From contig DEYX01000025.1 in the NCBI GenBank assembly GCA_002365025.1, positions 1-13,464 on the forward strand: a stretch of 13,464 bases of DNA, written 5' to 3'. How positions within the stretch are numbered: position 1 is the stretch's first letter; every line of letters begins with the position of its first letter. This document shows positions 7,114-13,464 of the stretch, piece after piece. Made by a program: the position numbers and the translations under genes. The stretch is from Hungatella sp. UBA3147. GTDB taxonomy: Bacteria > Bacillota > Clostridia > Lachnospirales > Lachnospiraceae. The notes below the pieces were generated by a model. That model was not told the origin of the DNA. It saw only the letters and a list, made by a program, of their open reading frames with translations, and did not search any database.

Positions 7114-8685
7114 TTAGTTTTTTTTCCCGCAGCATTTCTTATATTTTTTTCCGCTTCCACAGGAACAAGGATCATTGGGATAGATTTTCGGAGGGTTCTT
7201 TCGCTGGGCAGATGCTGTCTCCAGACCCTTCATTACCATTTCATAGGGCTTGTGGCCTCTGTTTAACACCATCCTGGTATGGTTCCATACATCTGTAATA
7301 ATGCTTGTGAACCTTTCTAAGTGCTCTTCCGATTCAAAAATGATCCCGGTTGCCTCTATTCCATCCACAACCTCCTGAAGCTGACCGCCCATACTGACCT
7401 CCGCCTGCACCTGACGCAGTAAATATGGTATCCTTTCATCCGGAACGTTCATTTCATCCGTTAAGAAGTTGCTCAGCAGACCTAATTCTCCAGTCATTAA
7501 AAAGCCCTCATGATCCGCCATAAAACGGATTTCCATCTGGGTAGGGATATAATAAGGAACTTTTTTCTGCATCTGCTTAAATTCTTCAACGCCATTCTGC
7601 TCTGCCAGGGCCCCATCCACAAAGTTTCCGTCGATGAATCTTACCGAAGGACGGAATGATTGGAGAAGTTCATAGGCATGTAACAGATCTTCCAGGGAAA
7701 GCTTCTTATCTTCATATTTATTAAAGGTTTCCAACAGAACCTGTGGCGGAGTGACTGCATACAGGGAATTTGCCGCGCAGAGATAGTCTCCGATTTTACT
7801 GAGACGCTCACGCTCTTCCTTAAATTCCGGTGTATTTACCGATCCATATGCTTTTAATACTTCTTCTGCAACCATAAAACAATTGTCAGGTCCTGCAGTT
7901 ACATAGCCTCCTGCATATAGATAGTCCATTTCTTCCATTTCAAAAGATGGTACCTGAAAATCATCTGATGCCAACTGCTCAAATAAATTTATTTCTGAAT
8001 TGCGGGCGCAAAGAAAATAGCTGCTCATTACCTTCGGATCCAGAATGTGAGCGATCGTACGTTCCACAAGTTCTTCCTTTTTTAATTTAGAAAGCCCGTT
8101 CATACCATGTCTTTTTGCAATCTCAAGGATGCTGCCTTTATCATAACAATCATAAACTTCTGCTATATGAACTTCCTCCGATGCAGCATCAGAACCCTGG
8201 TTCAGAAATTTATTGACAGCAGACATGTCATATTCTTTCAGATCATTTGAACCCGATTCAAGAAGTTCATAATACCCGGCGATGCCTCCGCAGTTTTCCG
8301 GAACGCAGTCTCCTTTGAATTTTATAACCTGTCCCCAGCTTTCCTTATAATCAGAATCTGCATCTTCTACCTGAATGTTTAATTCCCAGTTATTGTCGAT
8401 GCCATAGGTATATGTAAATTTGCTGGTACCAGACACCAGGCTGTCAATGGTGGTTTCATCACTTAAAAGGTATTGAAATTTGGGGGACCAATTCTCTTTA
8501 CCCGGAACTACCCGAACCCCTTCAGAACGGAATTCAAATTCATACAGGTGCTCATCGGACCAGCAGAATGCTGTCTGAATCATCTGGTGCAGCTTTCCAA
8601 AGGTTATCCCTTGCGGTACCAGAACCCTTCTCCAAATCGGCGGCTTGCTGCCTTTGATCGTGACTTTCAGTTGATATGCTCCCAT
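7114..8685 (-). CDS. PRiA4 ORF3-like / SAP-Rho_N-like / SEC-C motif protein
   Basis: This 523-residue protein of unknown role has recognisable parts. Residues 1 to about 165 match the plasmid pRiA4b ORF-3-like domain: YQLKVTIKGSKPPIWRRVLVP, then FGKLHQMIQTAFCWSDEHLYEF and a TYTYGIDNNWELNI strand. Residues 184-215 (SILEIAKRHGMNGLSKLKKEEL) look like a short SAP/Rho-N-type helical motif, which often touches nucleic acid. The tail 503-519, PNDPCSCGSGKKYKKCC, is a SEC-C zinc motif (CxCx8CC). The middle (220-490) is helical and unassigned. No signal peptide or membrane segment is seen. AGGAGGG precedes the ATG with good spacing. It appears to be a single-gene unit, divergent from pst, with no clear functional link to either side. 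Confidence 0.85.
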   Translation of the reverse strand: MGAYQLKVTIKGSKPPIWRRVLVPQGITFGKLHQMIQTAFCWSDEHLYEFEFRSEGVRVVPGKENWSPKFQYLLSDETTIDSLVSGTSKFTYTYGIDNNWELNIQVEDADSDYKESWGQVIKFKGDCVPENCGGIAGYYELLESGSNDLKEYDMSAVNKFLNQGSDAASEEVHIAEVYDCYDKGSILEIAKRHGMNGLSKLKKEELVERTIAHILDPKVMSSYFLCARNSEINLFEQLASDDFQVPSFEMEEMDYLYAGGYVTAGPDNCFMVAEEVLKAYGSVNTPEFKEERERLSKIGDYLCAANSLYAVTPPQVLLETFNKYEDKKLSLEDLLHAYELLQSFRPSVRFIDGNFVDGALAEQNGVEEFKQMQKKVPYYIPTQMEIRFMADHEGFLMTGELGLLSNFLTDEMNVPDERIPYLLRQVQAEVSMGGQLQEVVDGIEATGIIFESEEHLERFTSIITDVWNHTRMVLNRGHKPYEMVMKGLETASAQRKNPPKIYPNDPCSCGSGKKYKKCCGKKN

Positions 8686-8955
8686 GAAAACGCCCTCCTG
8701 TCTCGTATCCTTTGTATCCGTTCTTAATTTACGGAATAATTTTTATATTTCTACTATAAAATAAGCGCACGTTCCAATTTACCATATTTCCTCCCATTCT
8801 GTCCAGTCCATCCCGTTAATTTTTGCAAACGAAAGGCTGTTTTGTGTAATTATGACAGCTTTTTCAATACTGACTTTGCTTCTTATCCATAAGAAAGGAA
8901 TTTCATTCTCCCATTCTGCAGATACTATTAATAAGAAAAAAGAGGGCTGGAATGC
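8686..8955. other. Intergenic region between the SEC-C gene and the pst promoter
   Basis: Apart from the ribosome binding site of the SEC-C gene (AGGAGGG near 8692-8699), I see no convincing gene, RNA or repeat here. The stretch 8728-8765 is very AT-rich and probably holds the minus-strand promoter of the SEC-C gene (TATAGT and TATAAA hexamers are present), but no -35/-10 pair with normal spacing stands out. A 62-codon minus-strand frame in 8779-8967 lacks a ribosome binding site and is not called. Confidence 0.5.
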
Positions 8956-8983
8956 TTTACACAACATTTACATTTTCTATACT
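8956..8983 (+). promoter_or_regulatory. pst promoter with Pho-box-like TTTACA repeats
   Basis: TTTACA occurs at 8956-8961 and again at 8967-8972, an 11-bp (one helical turn) spacing as in PhoP/PhoB boxes of Firmicutes. A weaker third unit, TATACT, lies 11 bp further at 8978-8983. The first TTTACA also serves as a -35 hexamer (5/6) and TATACT as a -10 hexamer (5/6), with a 16-bp spacer. Transcription would start near 8990, giving a leader of about 80 nt to pstS. Phosphate-starvation activation is inferred. Confidence 0.62.
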
Positions 8984-9026
8984 AAAATATGATATCAGAA
9001 AAGTTTTACGGCTGATATACTCCATG

Positions 9027-9042
9027 ATGTAAGCGAAAGCAA
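9027..9042 (+). promoter_or_regulatory. cre-like (CcpA) site in the pstS leader
   Basis: ATGTAAGCGAAAGCAA matches the Firmicutes catabolite-response consensus WTGNAARCGNWWWCAW at all but one position (G in the third W). It lies downstream of the predicted promoter, where bound CcpA would act as a roadblock. This is a prediction from pattern only, and chance occurrence is possible. Confidence 0.4.
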
Positions 9043-9071
9043 TTTTAAAGAGAAAAGAGGAGAAAGTAAAT

Positions 9072-9992
9072 ATGAAAAAAAATTTTATTAAGACTCTTGC
9101 ATTAGCTGGAATGGCAGTTCTTACAATGGGAACTTTAGCTGGCTGCGGCAGCAATAATGCTGAGACACAGGCTCCTGATACCAAAACCGAGGCTGGCACT
9201 ACAAGTGGGACAACCGCTAAAGAGACAACCGCAAAAGAAGATACGGCTTCTAATTTAAAGGGTTCTATCAGCATGGTTGGTTCTACCTCTATGGAGAAAT
9301 TCGCAACCGCTTTAAGTGAAGTTTTTATGGAAAAATATCCGAGCGTTACCGTACAGGCCGAATTTGTAGGTTCTGGCGCAGGAATCGAAGCAGTTACCAA
9401 TGGTTCTGCGGATATCGGTAACTCTTCCCGTAATTTAAAGGATGAAGAAAAAGCAAAAGGTGTTGCTGAAAATATCGTTGCAATCGACGGTATCGCCGTT
9501 GTCTCTGATCCGGCCAATACCGTTGGCAATCTAACAAAAGACCAGCTGATCAGCATTTACAACGGAACAACTACCAACTGGAAGGAATTAGGCGGAGCCG
9601 ATCAGCCAATTGTTGTCATTGGACGTGAGGCAGGTTCCGGCACAAGAACTGCTTTTGAAGAACTGTTAAAGCTGGAAGATGCATGCAAATACAGCAATGA
9701 GCTGGACAGCACCGGTGCAGTCATGGCAAAAGCCGCTTCCACTCCAGGCTCCATTGGCTATGTTTCCCTGGACGTTCTTGATGATTCCGTTAAGACCATG
9801 AAGCTGGAAAGTATAGATCCAACTCCAGAAAACATCAAAGCAGGTTCCTACTTCTTAAGCCGTCCATTCGTTATGGCTACCAAAGGAAAGATATCTGAGC
9901 AGAGCGATCTGGTGAAGGCATTGTTTGACTATATCTATTCTGATGAAGGAAAAGAATTAGTAAAAGCTGTTGGTTTAATCCCAGCAAACTAA
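9072..9992 (+). CDS. pstS: Phosphate ABC transporter substrate-binding lipoprotein
   Basis: This 306-residue protein captures inorganic phosphate outside the membrane and hands it to PstCA. Residues 1-24 are a lipoprotein signal with lipobox LAGC (Cys25 is the lipidated residue). A Thr/Lys/Glu-rich linker (about 26-62) follows, which lets the domain stand off from the membrane. Binding-site segments are GSTSMEKFA (70-78), GSGAGIEAV (100-108), GSADIGNSSR (111-120) and REAGSGTRTAF (185-195), which supply the Ser/Thr/Asp/Arg ligands typical of PstS. AGAGGAG lies about 9 nt before the ATG. It is first in pst, behind the Pho-box-like promoter. The length is normal for Gram-positive PstS. Confidence 0.97.
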   Translation: MKKNFIKTLALAGMAVLTMGTLAGCGSNNAETQAPDTKTEAGTTSGTTAKETTAKEDTASNLKGSISMVGSTSMEKFATALSEVFMEKYPSVTVQAEFVGSGAGIEAVTNGSADIGNSSRNLKDEEKAKGVAENIVAIDGIAVVSDPANTVGNLTKDQLISIYNGTTTNWKELGGADQPIVVIGREAGSGTRTAFEELLKLEDACKYSNELDSTGAVMAKAASTPGSIGYVSLDVLDDSVKTMKLESIDPTPENIKAGSYFLSRPFVMATKGKISEQSDLVKALFDYIYSDEGKELVKAVGLIPAN

Positions 9993-10036
9993 TTGAAAAG
10001 AAATTCTTCTTATACTGCATAACGATAATATTTACA

Positions 10037-10074
10037 GGGGGCGCAGCCGGATGATCATGCTACGTCCCCGTTTT
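10037..10074 (+). terminator. Hairpin with short T run between pstS and pstC (partial terminator)
   Basis: GGGGGCG (10037-10043) pairs with CGTCCCC (10063-10069) with one G-U. After one mismatch the inner AGC/GCT also pairs, leaving an 11-nt loop. TTTT follows at 10071-10074. Such a leaky terminator or 3'-protecting stem would give more pstS than pstCAB transcript, as is usual for binding-protein genes. Confidence 0.6.
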
Positions 10075-10075
10075 G

Positions 10076-10082
10076 AAAGGAG
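10076..10082 (+). promoter_or_regulatory. Ribosome binding site deciding the pstC start
   Basis: AAAGGAG lies seven bases before the ATG at 10090. The earlier in-frame ATG at 10051 sits in the loop of the preceding hairpin and would add 13 residues not expected for PstC. Confidence 0.75.
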
Positions 10083-10089
10083 CTGTTAT

Positions 10090-11028
10090 ATGCGACCAAA
10101 ATCTTATTCCATATTTGGTGGGCACGGAAGTAAATCAGGTGTTGAGCATGCTGCAGAAGTAATCTTTACTGTCTGTGGCTTCTTTGCCGTTTTGGCTGTG
10201 GCCTCTATCACTCTGTACATGATCATAAGCGGTACGCCGGCACTTTTTAAGGTGGGGATTCTGGATATTCTGTTCGGAACCATCTGGATGCCGGCAGCCG
10301 CTACACCAAGCTTTGGTATCCTCTATGTCATTCTGACCTCTATTATAGGAACTGCTCTGGCAATCCTGATCGGTGTTCCCATTGGCGTTATGACTGCCGT
10401 TTTCCTGGCTGAAGTAGCCCCTGAAAGGTTAACCAATATCGTGCGCCCGGCAGTAGAGCTGTTAGCCGGTATTCCTTCTGTTATTTATGGTTTGCTTGGT
10501 ATCTTGATTTTAAACCCTTTAATGTATAAAATAGAGTTAAAAATATTTGCAGGATCCACCACCCACCAGTTTACCGGAGGTGCGAATCTGATCTCCGCTG
10601 TTTTAGTGCTGGCCTTAATGATTCTTCCTACGGTTATCAACATCAGCGAATCAGCGCTCCGTGCTGTTCCGCAGCACCTTAGGAGTGCCTCTCTGGCTCT
10701 TGGAGCTACTAAGATCCAGACGATTTTTAATGCGGTCCTTCCGGCAGCAAAGTCCGGAATCATTACCGCAATAGTCCTTGGAACAGGCCGGGCCATCGGT
10801 GAAGCAATGGCCATCAGCCTGGTGTCCGGAAGTTCGGTAAATATGCCTCTCCCCTTTAATTCAGTCCGTTTCCTTACTACTGCGATCGTATCAGAGATGT
10901 CTTATTCCGCCGGGCTTCACAAACAGGTGCTTTTTACCATAGGTCTTGTCCTGTTTGCTTTTATCATGCTCATTAACATTAGCCTTAACAACCTGTTAAA
11001 GAAAGGAGAGGAAAGCCATGACAAATGA
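10090..11028 (+). CDS. pstC: Phosphate ABC transporter permease PstC
   Basis: This 312-residue membrane protein forms half of the phosphate channel. A first membrane helix lies at about 22-46, with further hydrophobic segments at about 76-108, 126-144, 166-184, 222-246 and 279-300, giving the six-helix pattern of the family. The ABC-coupling EAA loop is seen at about 187-240 (ESALRAVPQHLRSASLALGA ... LPAAKSG ... GRAIGEAMA), and the PstC-typical AGIPSVIYG is at 126-134. It ends inside the pstA start (11-nt overlap), so the two permeases should be made in equal amounts. Confidence 0.95.
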   Translation: MRPKSYSIFGGHGSKSGVEHAAEVIFTVCGFFAVLAVASITLYMIISGTPALFKVGILDILFGTIWMPAAATPSFGILYVILTSIIGTALAILIGVPIGVMTAVFLAEVAPERLTNIVRPAVELLAGIPSVIYGLLGILILNPLMYKIELKIFAGSTTHQFTGGANLISAVLVLALMILPTVINISESALRAVPQHLRSASLALGATKIQTIFNAVLPAAKSGIITAIVLGTGRAIGEAMAISLVSGSSVNMPLPFNSVRFLTTAIVSEMSYSAGLHKQVLFTIGLVLFAFIMLINISLNNLLKKGEESHDK

Positions 11029-11926
11029 TATCGTTATTCCTGTTCAAAAAGATTCTGCAGTAACACATAGCATTTATAACCGGAAAAACCGGATCTCCGA
11101 TTCTTTCTTAACGGTTCTTATTTACTTATGCGCTTCCATCTCCATTATGGTCCTGATCGGAATCATGGGCTATGTATTTATTCGCGGTGTTCCCGTAATC
11201 AGCCTGGAATTTCTGACCACTGTACCAAGTACCATTAAAGGAACCTTTGGTATCGTCGGGAATATTGTAAACACCTTATATGTCGTTGTCATTACCCTGT
11301 TAATCGCCACTCCCCTGGGCGTTGGCGCTGCCATTTACTTAAACGAATATGCAAAGGGAGGAAAAGCGGTACGAATCATCGAATTCACCACAGAAACCCT
11401 GGCAGGAATCCCCTCCATTATCTTCGGACTCTTTGGCTATGTATTTTTCGGGAACACCCTGGGCCTTGGCTATTCCATCCTCACCGGTGCATTAACCTTA
11501 TCCATCATGGTTCTTCCCCTGATTACAAGAACCACTCAGGAAGCCCTAAAAACCGTTCCGGAAAGCTACCGCTCTGGTGCCCTGGGCATCGGCGCAACCA
11601 AATGGTACATGATCCGGACTATCCTGCTTCCCAGCGCCATGCCAGGCATTGTGACAGGAATCATCCTGGCCATCGGCCGTATCGTGGGAGAGTCCGCTGC
11701 CCTTCTCTTTACGGCCGGAAGCGGTTACCTCCTTCCAAAGGACTTCTTAGGAAAAATATTTGAATCGGGCGGTACCCTGACGATTCAGTTATACTTATGC
11801 ATGCAAAAGGCCAAATACGGCCAGGCCTTCGGAATTGCCGTTGTCCTTCTGGTCATCGTACTGGCAATAAACGGACTTGCAAAATATCTGTCTCATAAAT
11901 TCAATACGGAGGTCAAAGAATCGTGA
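11018..11926 (+). CDS. pstA: Phosphate ABC transporter permease PstA
   Basis: This 302-residue partner permease of PstC has a cytoplasmic N-terminus of about 28 residues and then six hydrophobic segments. Family marks are GTFGIVGNIVNTLYVV (75-90), LAGIPSIIFGLFGYVFFG (128-145) and the EAA loop EALKTVPESYRSGALGIGAT (175-194), followed by LPSAMPGIVTG and GRIVGESAALL. The EAA loop docks on PstB. AAAGGAGAGG lies inside the end of pstC just before this ATG. The stop overlaps the pstB GTG start by 4 nt. Confidence 0.95.
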   Translation: MTNDIVIPVQKDSAVTHSIYNRKNRISDSFLTVLIYLCASISIMVLIGIMGYVFIRGVPVISLEFLTTVPSTIKGTFGIVGNIVNTLYVVVITLLIATPLGVGAAIYLNEYAKGGKAVRIIEFTTETLAGIPSIIFGLFGYVFFGNTLGLGYSILTGALTLSIMVLPLITRTTQEALKTVPESYRSGALGIGATKWYMIRTILLPSAMPGIVTGIILAIGRIVGESAALLFTAGSGYLLPKDFLGKIFESGGTLTIQLYLCMQKAKYGQAFGIAVVLLVIVLAINGLAKYLSHKFNTEVKES

Positions 11927-12687
11927 ATACCAATACAGTAAAAATTTCAACCAACCATTTAAATCTATATTACGGAACGAATCACGCTCTAAAGGATGTA
12001 AGCTTAAATCTCTTCACAAATAAAATTACCGCCTTTATCGGCCCTTCCGGATGCGGAAAATCTACCTACTTAAAAACATTAAACCGAATGAACGACCTGG
12101 TTACAGGCGTAAAAATAGAAGGGGAAGTTCTTTTAGATGAAGAAAACATCTATGATCCTCGGGTCGACACCACTCTTTTACGCAAAAAAATCGGCATGGT
12201 ATTTCAGCAGCCAAACCCGTTTCCAATGAGTATCTATGACAATGTAGCTTACGGCCCAAGAATCCATGGTATAAAGAATAAATCTGAACTTGACGATATA
12301 GTGGAAAGAAGCTTAAGAGGGGCCGCTCTCTGGGATGAGGTGTCTGATCGTTTAAAAAAATCTGCCCTAGGACTATCCGGCGGCCAGCAGCAGCGCCTTT
12401 GTATCGCCCGCGCCCTGGCAGTAGAGCCGGAGGTACTGCTTATGGATGAGCCCACCTCGGCCTTAGACCCTATCTCAACTCTGAAAATCGAAGACCTGAT
12501 GGATGAGCTGAAAGAAAAGTACACGGTTGCAATCGTTACCCACAACATGCAGCAGGCAACCCGAATCGCAGATAATACCGCCTTTTTCCTTGTAGGAGAG
12601 GTGGTGGAATACGCTCCCACAACCGAGCTGTTCACTGCCCCTAAGGACAAAAGAACCGAAGACTATATCACAGGACGCTTCGGCTGA
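11923..12687 (+). CDS. pstB: Phosphate ABC transporter ATP-binding protein PstB
   Basis: This 254-residue ATPase powers phosphate import through PstCA. All nucleotide-binding motifs are intact: Walker A GPSGCGKST (40-48), Q-loop Gln95 in VFQQPNPFPMSIYDNV (PFPMSIYDN is PstB-typical), signature LSGGQQQR (151-158), Walker B VLLMDEPTSALDP (171-183) with Glu176, and switch His207 in VTHNMQQ. The carboxyl end TEDYITGRFG is the usual PstB tail. The start is GTG, overlapping the pstA stop as GTGA, with GGAGGT 9 nt upstream. Confidence 0.97.
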   Translation: MNTNTVKISTNHLNLYYGTNHALKDVSLNLFTNKITAFIGPSGCGKSTYLKTLNRMNDLVTGVKIEGEVLLDEENIYDPRVDTTLLRKKIGMVFQQPNPFPMSIYDNVAYGPRIHGIKNKSELDDIVERSLRGAALWDEVSDRLKKSALGLSGGQQQRLCIARALAVEPEVLLMDEPTSALDPISTLKIEDLMDELKEKYTVAIVTHNMQQATRIADNTAFFLVGEVVEYAPTTELFTAPKDKRTEDYITGRFG

Positions 12688-12722
12688 TCCATTTTAGATA
12701 GAACAATAAAGGAGAACAAACT

Positions 12723-13385
12723 ATGACAACGAGAGTTAATTATGAGCATGAGTTAAGCCTCTTAAACCAAGACATAAAAGAAATGGGGCGAATGGTTGAA
12801 ACCTCCATCGAACAGTGCTTTGTGGCCTTTGAAGACCAGGATTTTGAAAAAGCAGAGGATATCATAAAAGGAGACCGTACCATTAACGACCTAGAGCGTT
12901 CCATCGAGGCCCGCTGCCTCTCCATCATCTTACGCCAGCAGCCTGTTGCCGGAGACTTAAGAGTAGTTTCCAGCGCCTTAAAGGTAGTTACGGACTTAGA
13001 GCGTATCGGCGATCACGCTTCCGACATCGCCGAACTCATCCTGCGCATAAAAGGCGAACACGTTTACCATGTAGTCCGCCACATCCCATCCATGGCCTCC
13101 GCCGCCCGAGAAATGGTCCGCTGCTCCATCGAGGCCTTTATTAACCAGGATTTGGAGACTGCAAAGCAGATTGAAAAGCAGGATGACGTAGTTGATGAAT
13201 TATTCGATAAGGTGAAGAATGATGTAGTTGATTTGTTAAAGCATTCCAACGAGCATATTGATCAGTGCATTGATCTGTTAATGGTTGCGAAATATTTAGA
13301 GCGCATTGGGGATCACGCCGTAAATGTTTGTGAATGGACAGAGTTTTCAAAGACCGGAGCTTTGAAAAATGTACGGATATTGTAA
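12723..13385 (+). CDS. phoU: Phosphate signalling/transport regulator PhoU
   Basis: This 220-residue all-helical protein has two PhoU repeats, each with its metal-binding signature: DLERIGDHASDIAE (91-104) and YLERIGDHAVNVCEW (191-205). PhoU links the Pst transporter to the PhoR-type sensor kinase, holding the Pho response off when phosphate is plentiful and restraining uptake. AAAGGAG precedes the ATG, 35 nt after pstB and without a terminator between, so it is co-transcribed. The sensor/regulator pair is not in the window. Confidence 0.96.
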   Translation: MTTRVNYEHELSLLNQDIKEMGRMVETSIEQCFVAFEDQDFEKAEDIIKGDRTINDLERSIEARCLSIILRQQPVAGDLRVVSSALKVVTDLERIGDHASDIAELILRIKGEHVYHVVRHIPSMASAAREMVRCSIEAFINQDLETAKQIEKQDDVVDELFDKVKNDVVDLLKHSNEHIDQCIDLLMVAKYLERIGDHAVNVCEWTEFSKTGALKNVRIL

Positions 13386-13402
13386 AGCTACGAGCAGTGC
13401 GT

Positions 13403-13464
13403 CCTCGAAATCAAAAGAGCCCATGAGAATGCTTGCATTCTTATGGGCTCTTTTGATTTCGAGG
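13403..13464 (+). terminator. Long near-perfect hairpin after phoU (end of pst operon)
   Basis: Arms 13403-13431 and 13436-13464 are complementary over 29 bp with one G-U pair and a CTTG loop. The inner part (AAAAGAGCCCAT... stem followed by CTCTTTT) is a standard intrinsic terminator. The pairing continues 10 bp beyond the T run into GATTTCGAGG and reaches the window edge, so its full length is unknown. It can act in both directions, since AAAA on the left arm gives TTTT on the other strand. Confidence 0.82.

Noticed and set aside
8779..8967. A 62-codon minus-strand frame in the intergenic region
   Set aside because: There is no ribosome binding site before its ATG, which falls in the Pho-box-like repeats, and there is no recognisable domain. 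A decayed gene remnant cannot be excluded.
8957..9556. A 199-codon minus-strand frame opposite pstS
   Set aside because: It lies wholly against the well-supported pstS coding frame and its promoter region, has Ala/Val/Ser-rich mirror composition and no family resemblance.
10051..10089. Longer pstC start at 10051
   Set aside because: The ATG lies in a hairpin loop without a ribosome binding site, while AAAGGAG sits correctly before the ATG at 10090.
1..13464. tRNA, rRNA, CRISPR array, insertion sequence or phage genes
   Set aside because: No cloverleaf-like segment, no spaced direct-repeat array, no transposase or integrase frame and no flanking target duplications were seen on reading.

Overview
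The window looks like chromosomal DNA of an anaerobic Firmicute, most likely a Clostridium-cluster XIVa / Lachnospiraceae-type organism. This rests on strong AAGGAGG-type ribosome binding sites, tight operons, a Firmicutes-style PstS lipoprotein, and a pst promoter with TTTACA direct repeats. The genus is an inference and cannot be settled by reading alone.

Left part (1 to about 6983, minus strand). This is one compact catabolic operon of at least eight genes, read right to left: a zinc-type (MDR) alcohol/polyol dehydrogenase, an SMP-30/gluconolactonase-like beta-propeller, an FGGY carbohydrate kinase (xylulokinase-like), a GH105-like unsaturated-glycoside hydrolase, a classical short-chain dehydrogenase (SDR), a degenerate SDR-like protein without the catalytic motifs, a ThuA-like protein, and the start of an iron-containing alcohol dehydrogenase that runs off the left edge. 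Gaps are 16 nt or less or are overlaps, and nearly every gene has its own good Shine-Dalgarno sequence. The set suggests cytoplasmic breakdown of an imported, probably oxidised or unsaturated, sugar derivative. No transporter or regulator lies in the window, and I do not recognise the exact gene combination as a described pathway.

Middle (7013 to 8685, minus strand). A perfect 20-bp inverted repeat with A and T tails lies just ahead of the operon. Upstream of it is a 523-residue protein with an N-terminal pRiA4b ORF-3-like domain, a short SAP/Rho-N-like segment and a C-terminal SEC-C zinc motif. It is divergent from the genes to the right.

Right part (8686 to 13464, plus strand). A 386-nt intergenic region carries a Pho-box-like promoter and a cre-like site. 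It is followed by the complete high-affinity phosphate uptake operon pstS-pstC-pstA-pstB-phoU. A hairpin between pstS and pstC probably sets the higher yield of the binding protein. The window ends in a very long, nearly perfect hairpin terminator after phoU. PstS captures phosphate outside the membrane, PstC/PstA form the channel, PstB drives it with ATP, and PhoU couples transport to phosphate signalling. No phoB/phoR two-component genes are in the window.
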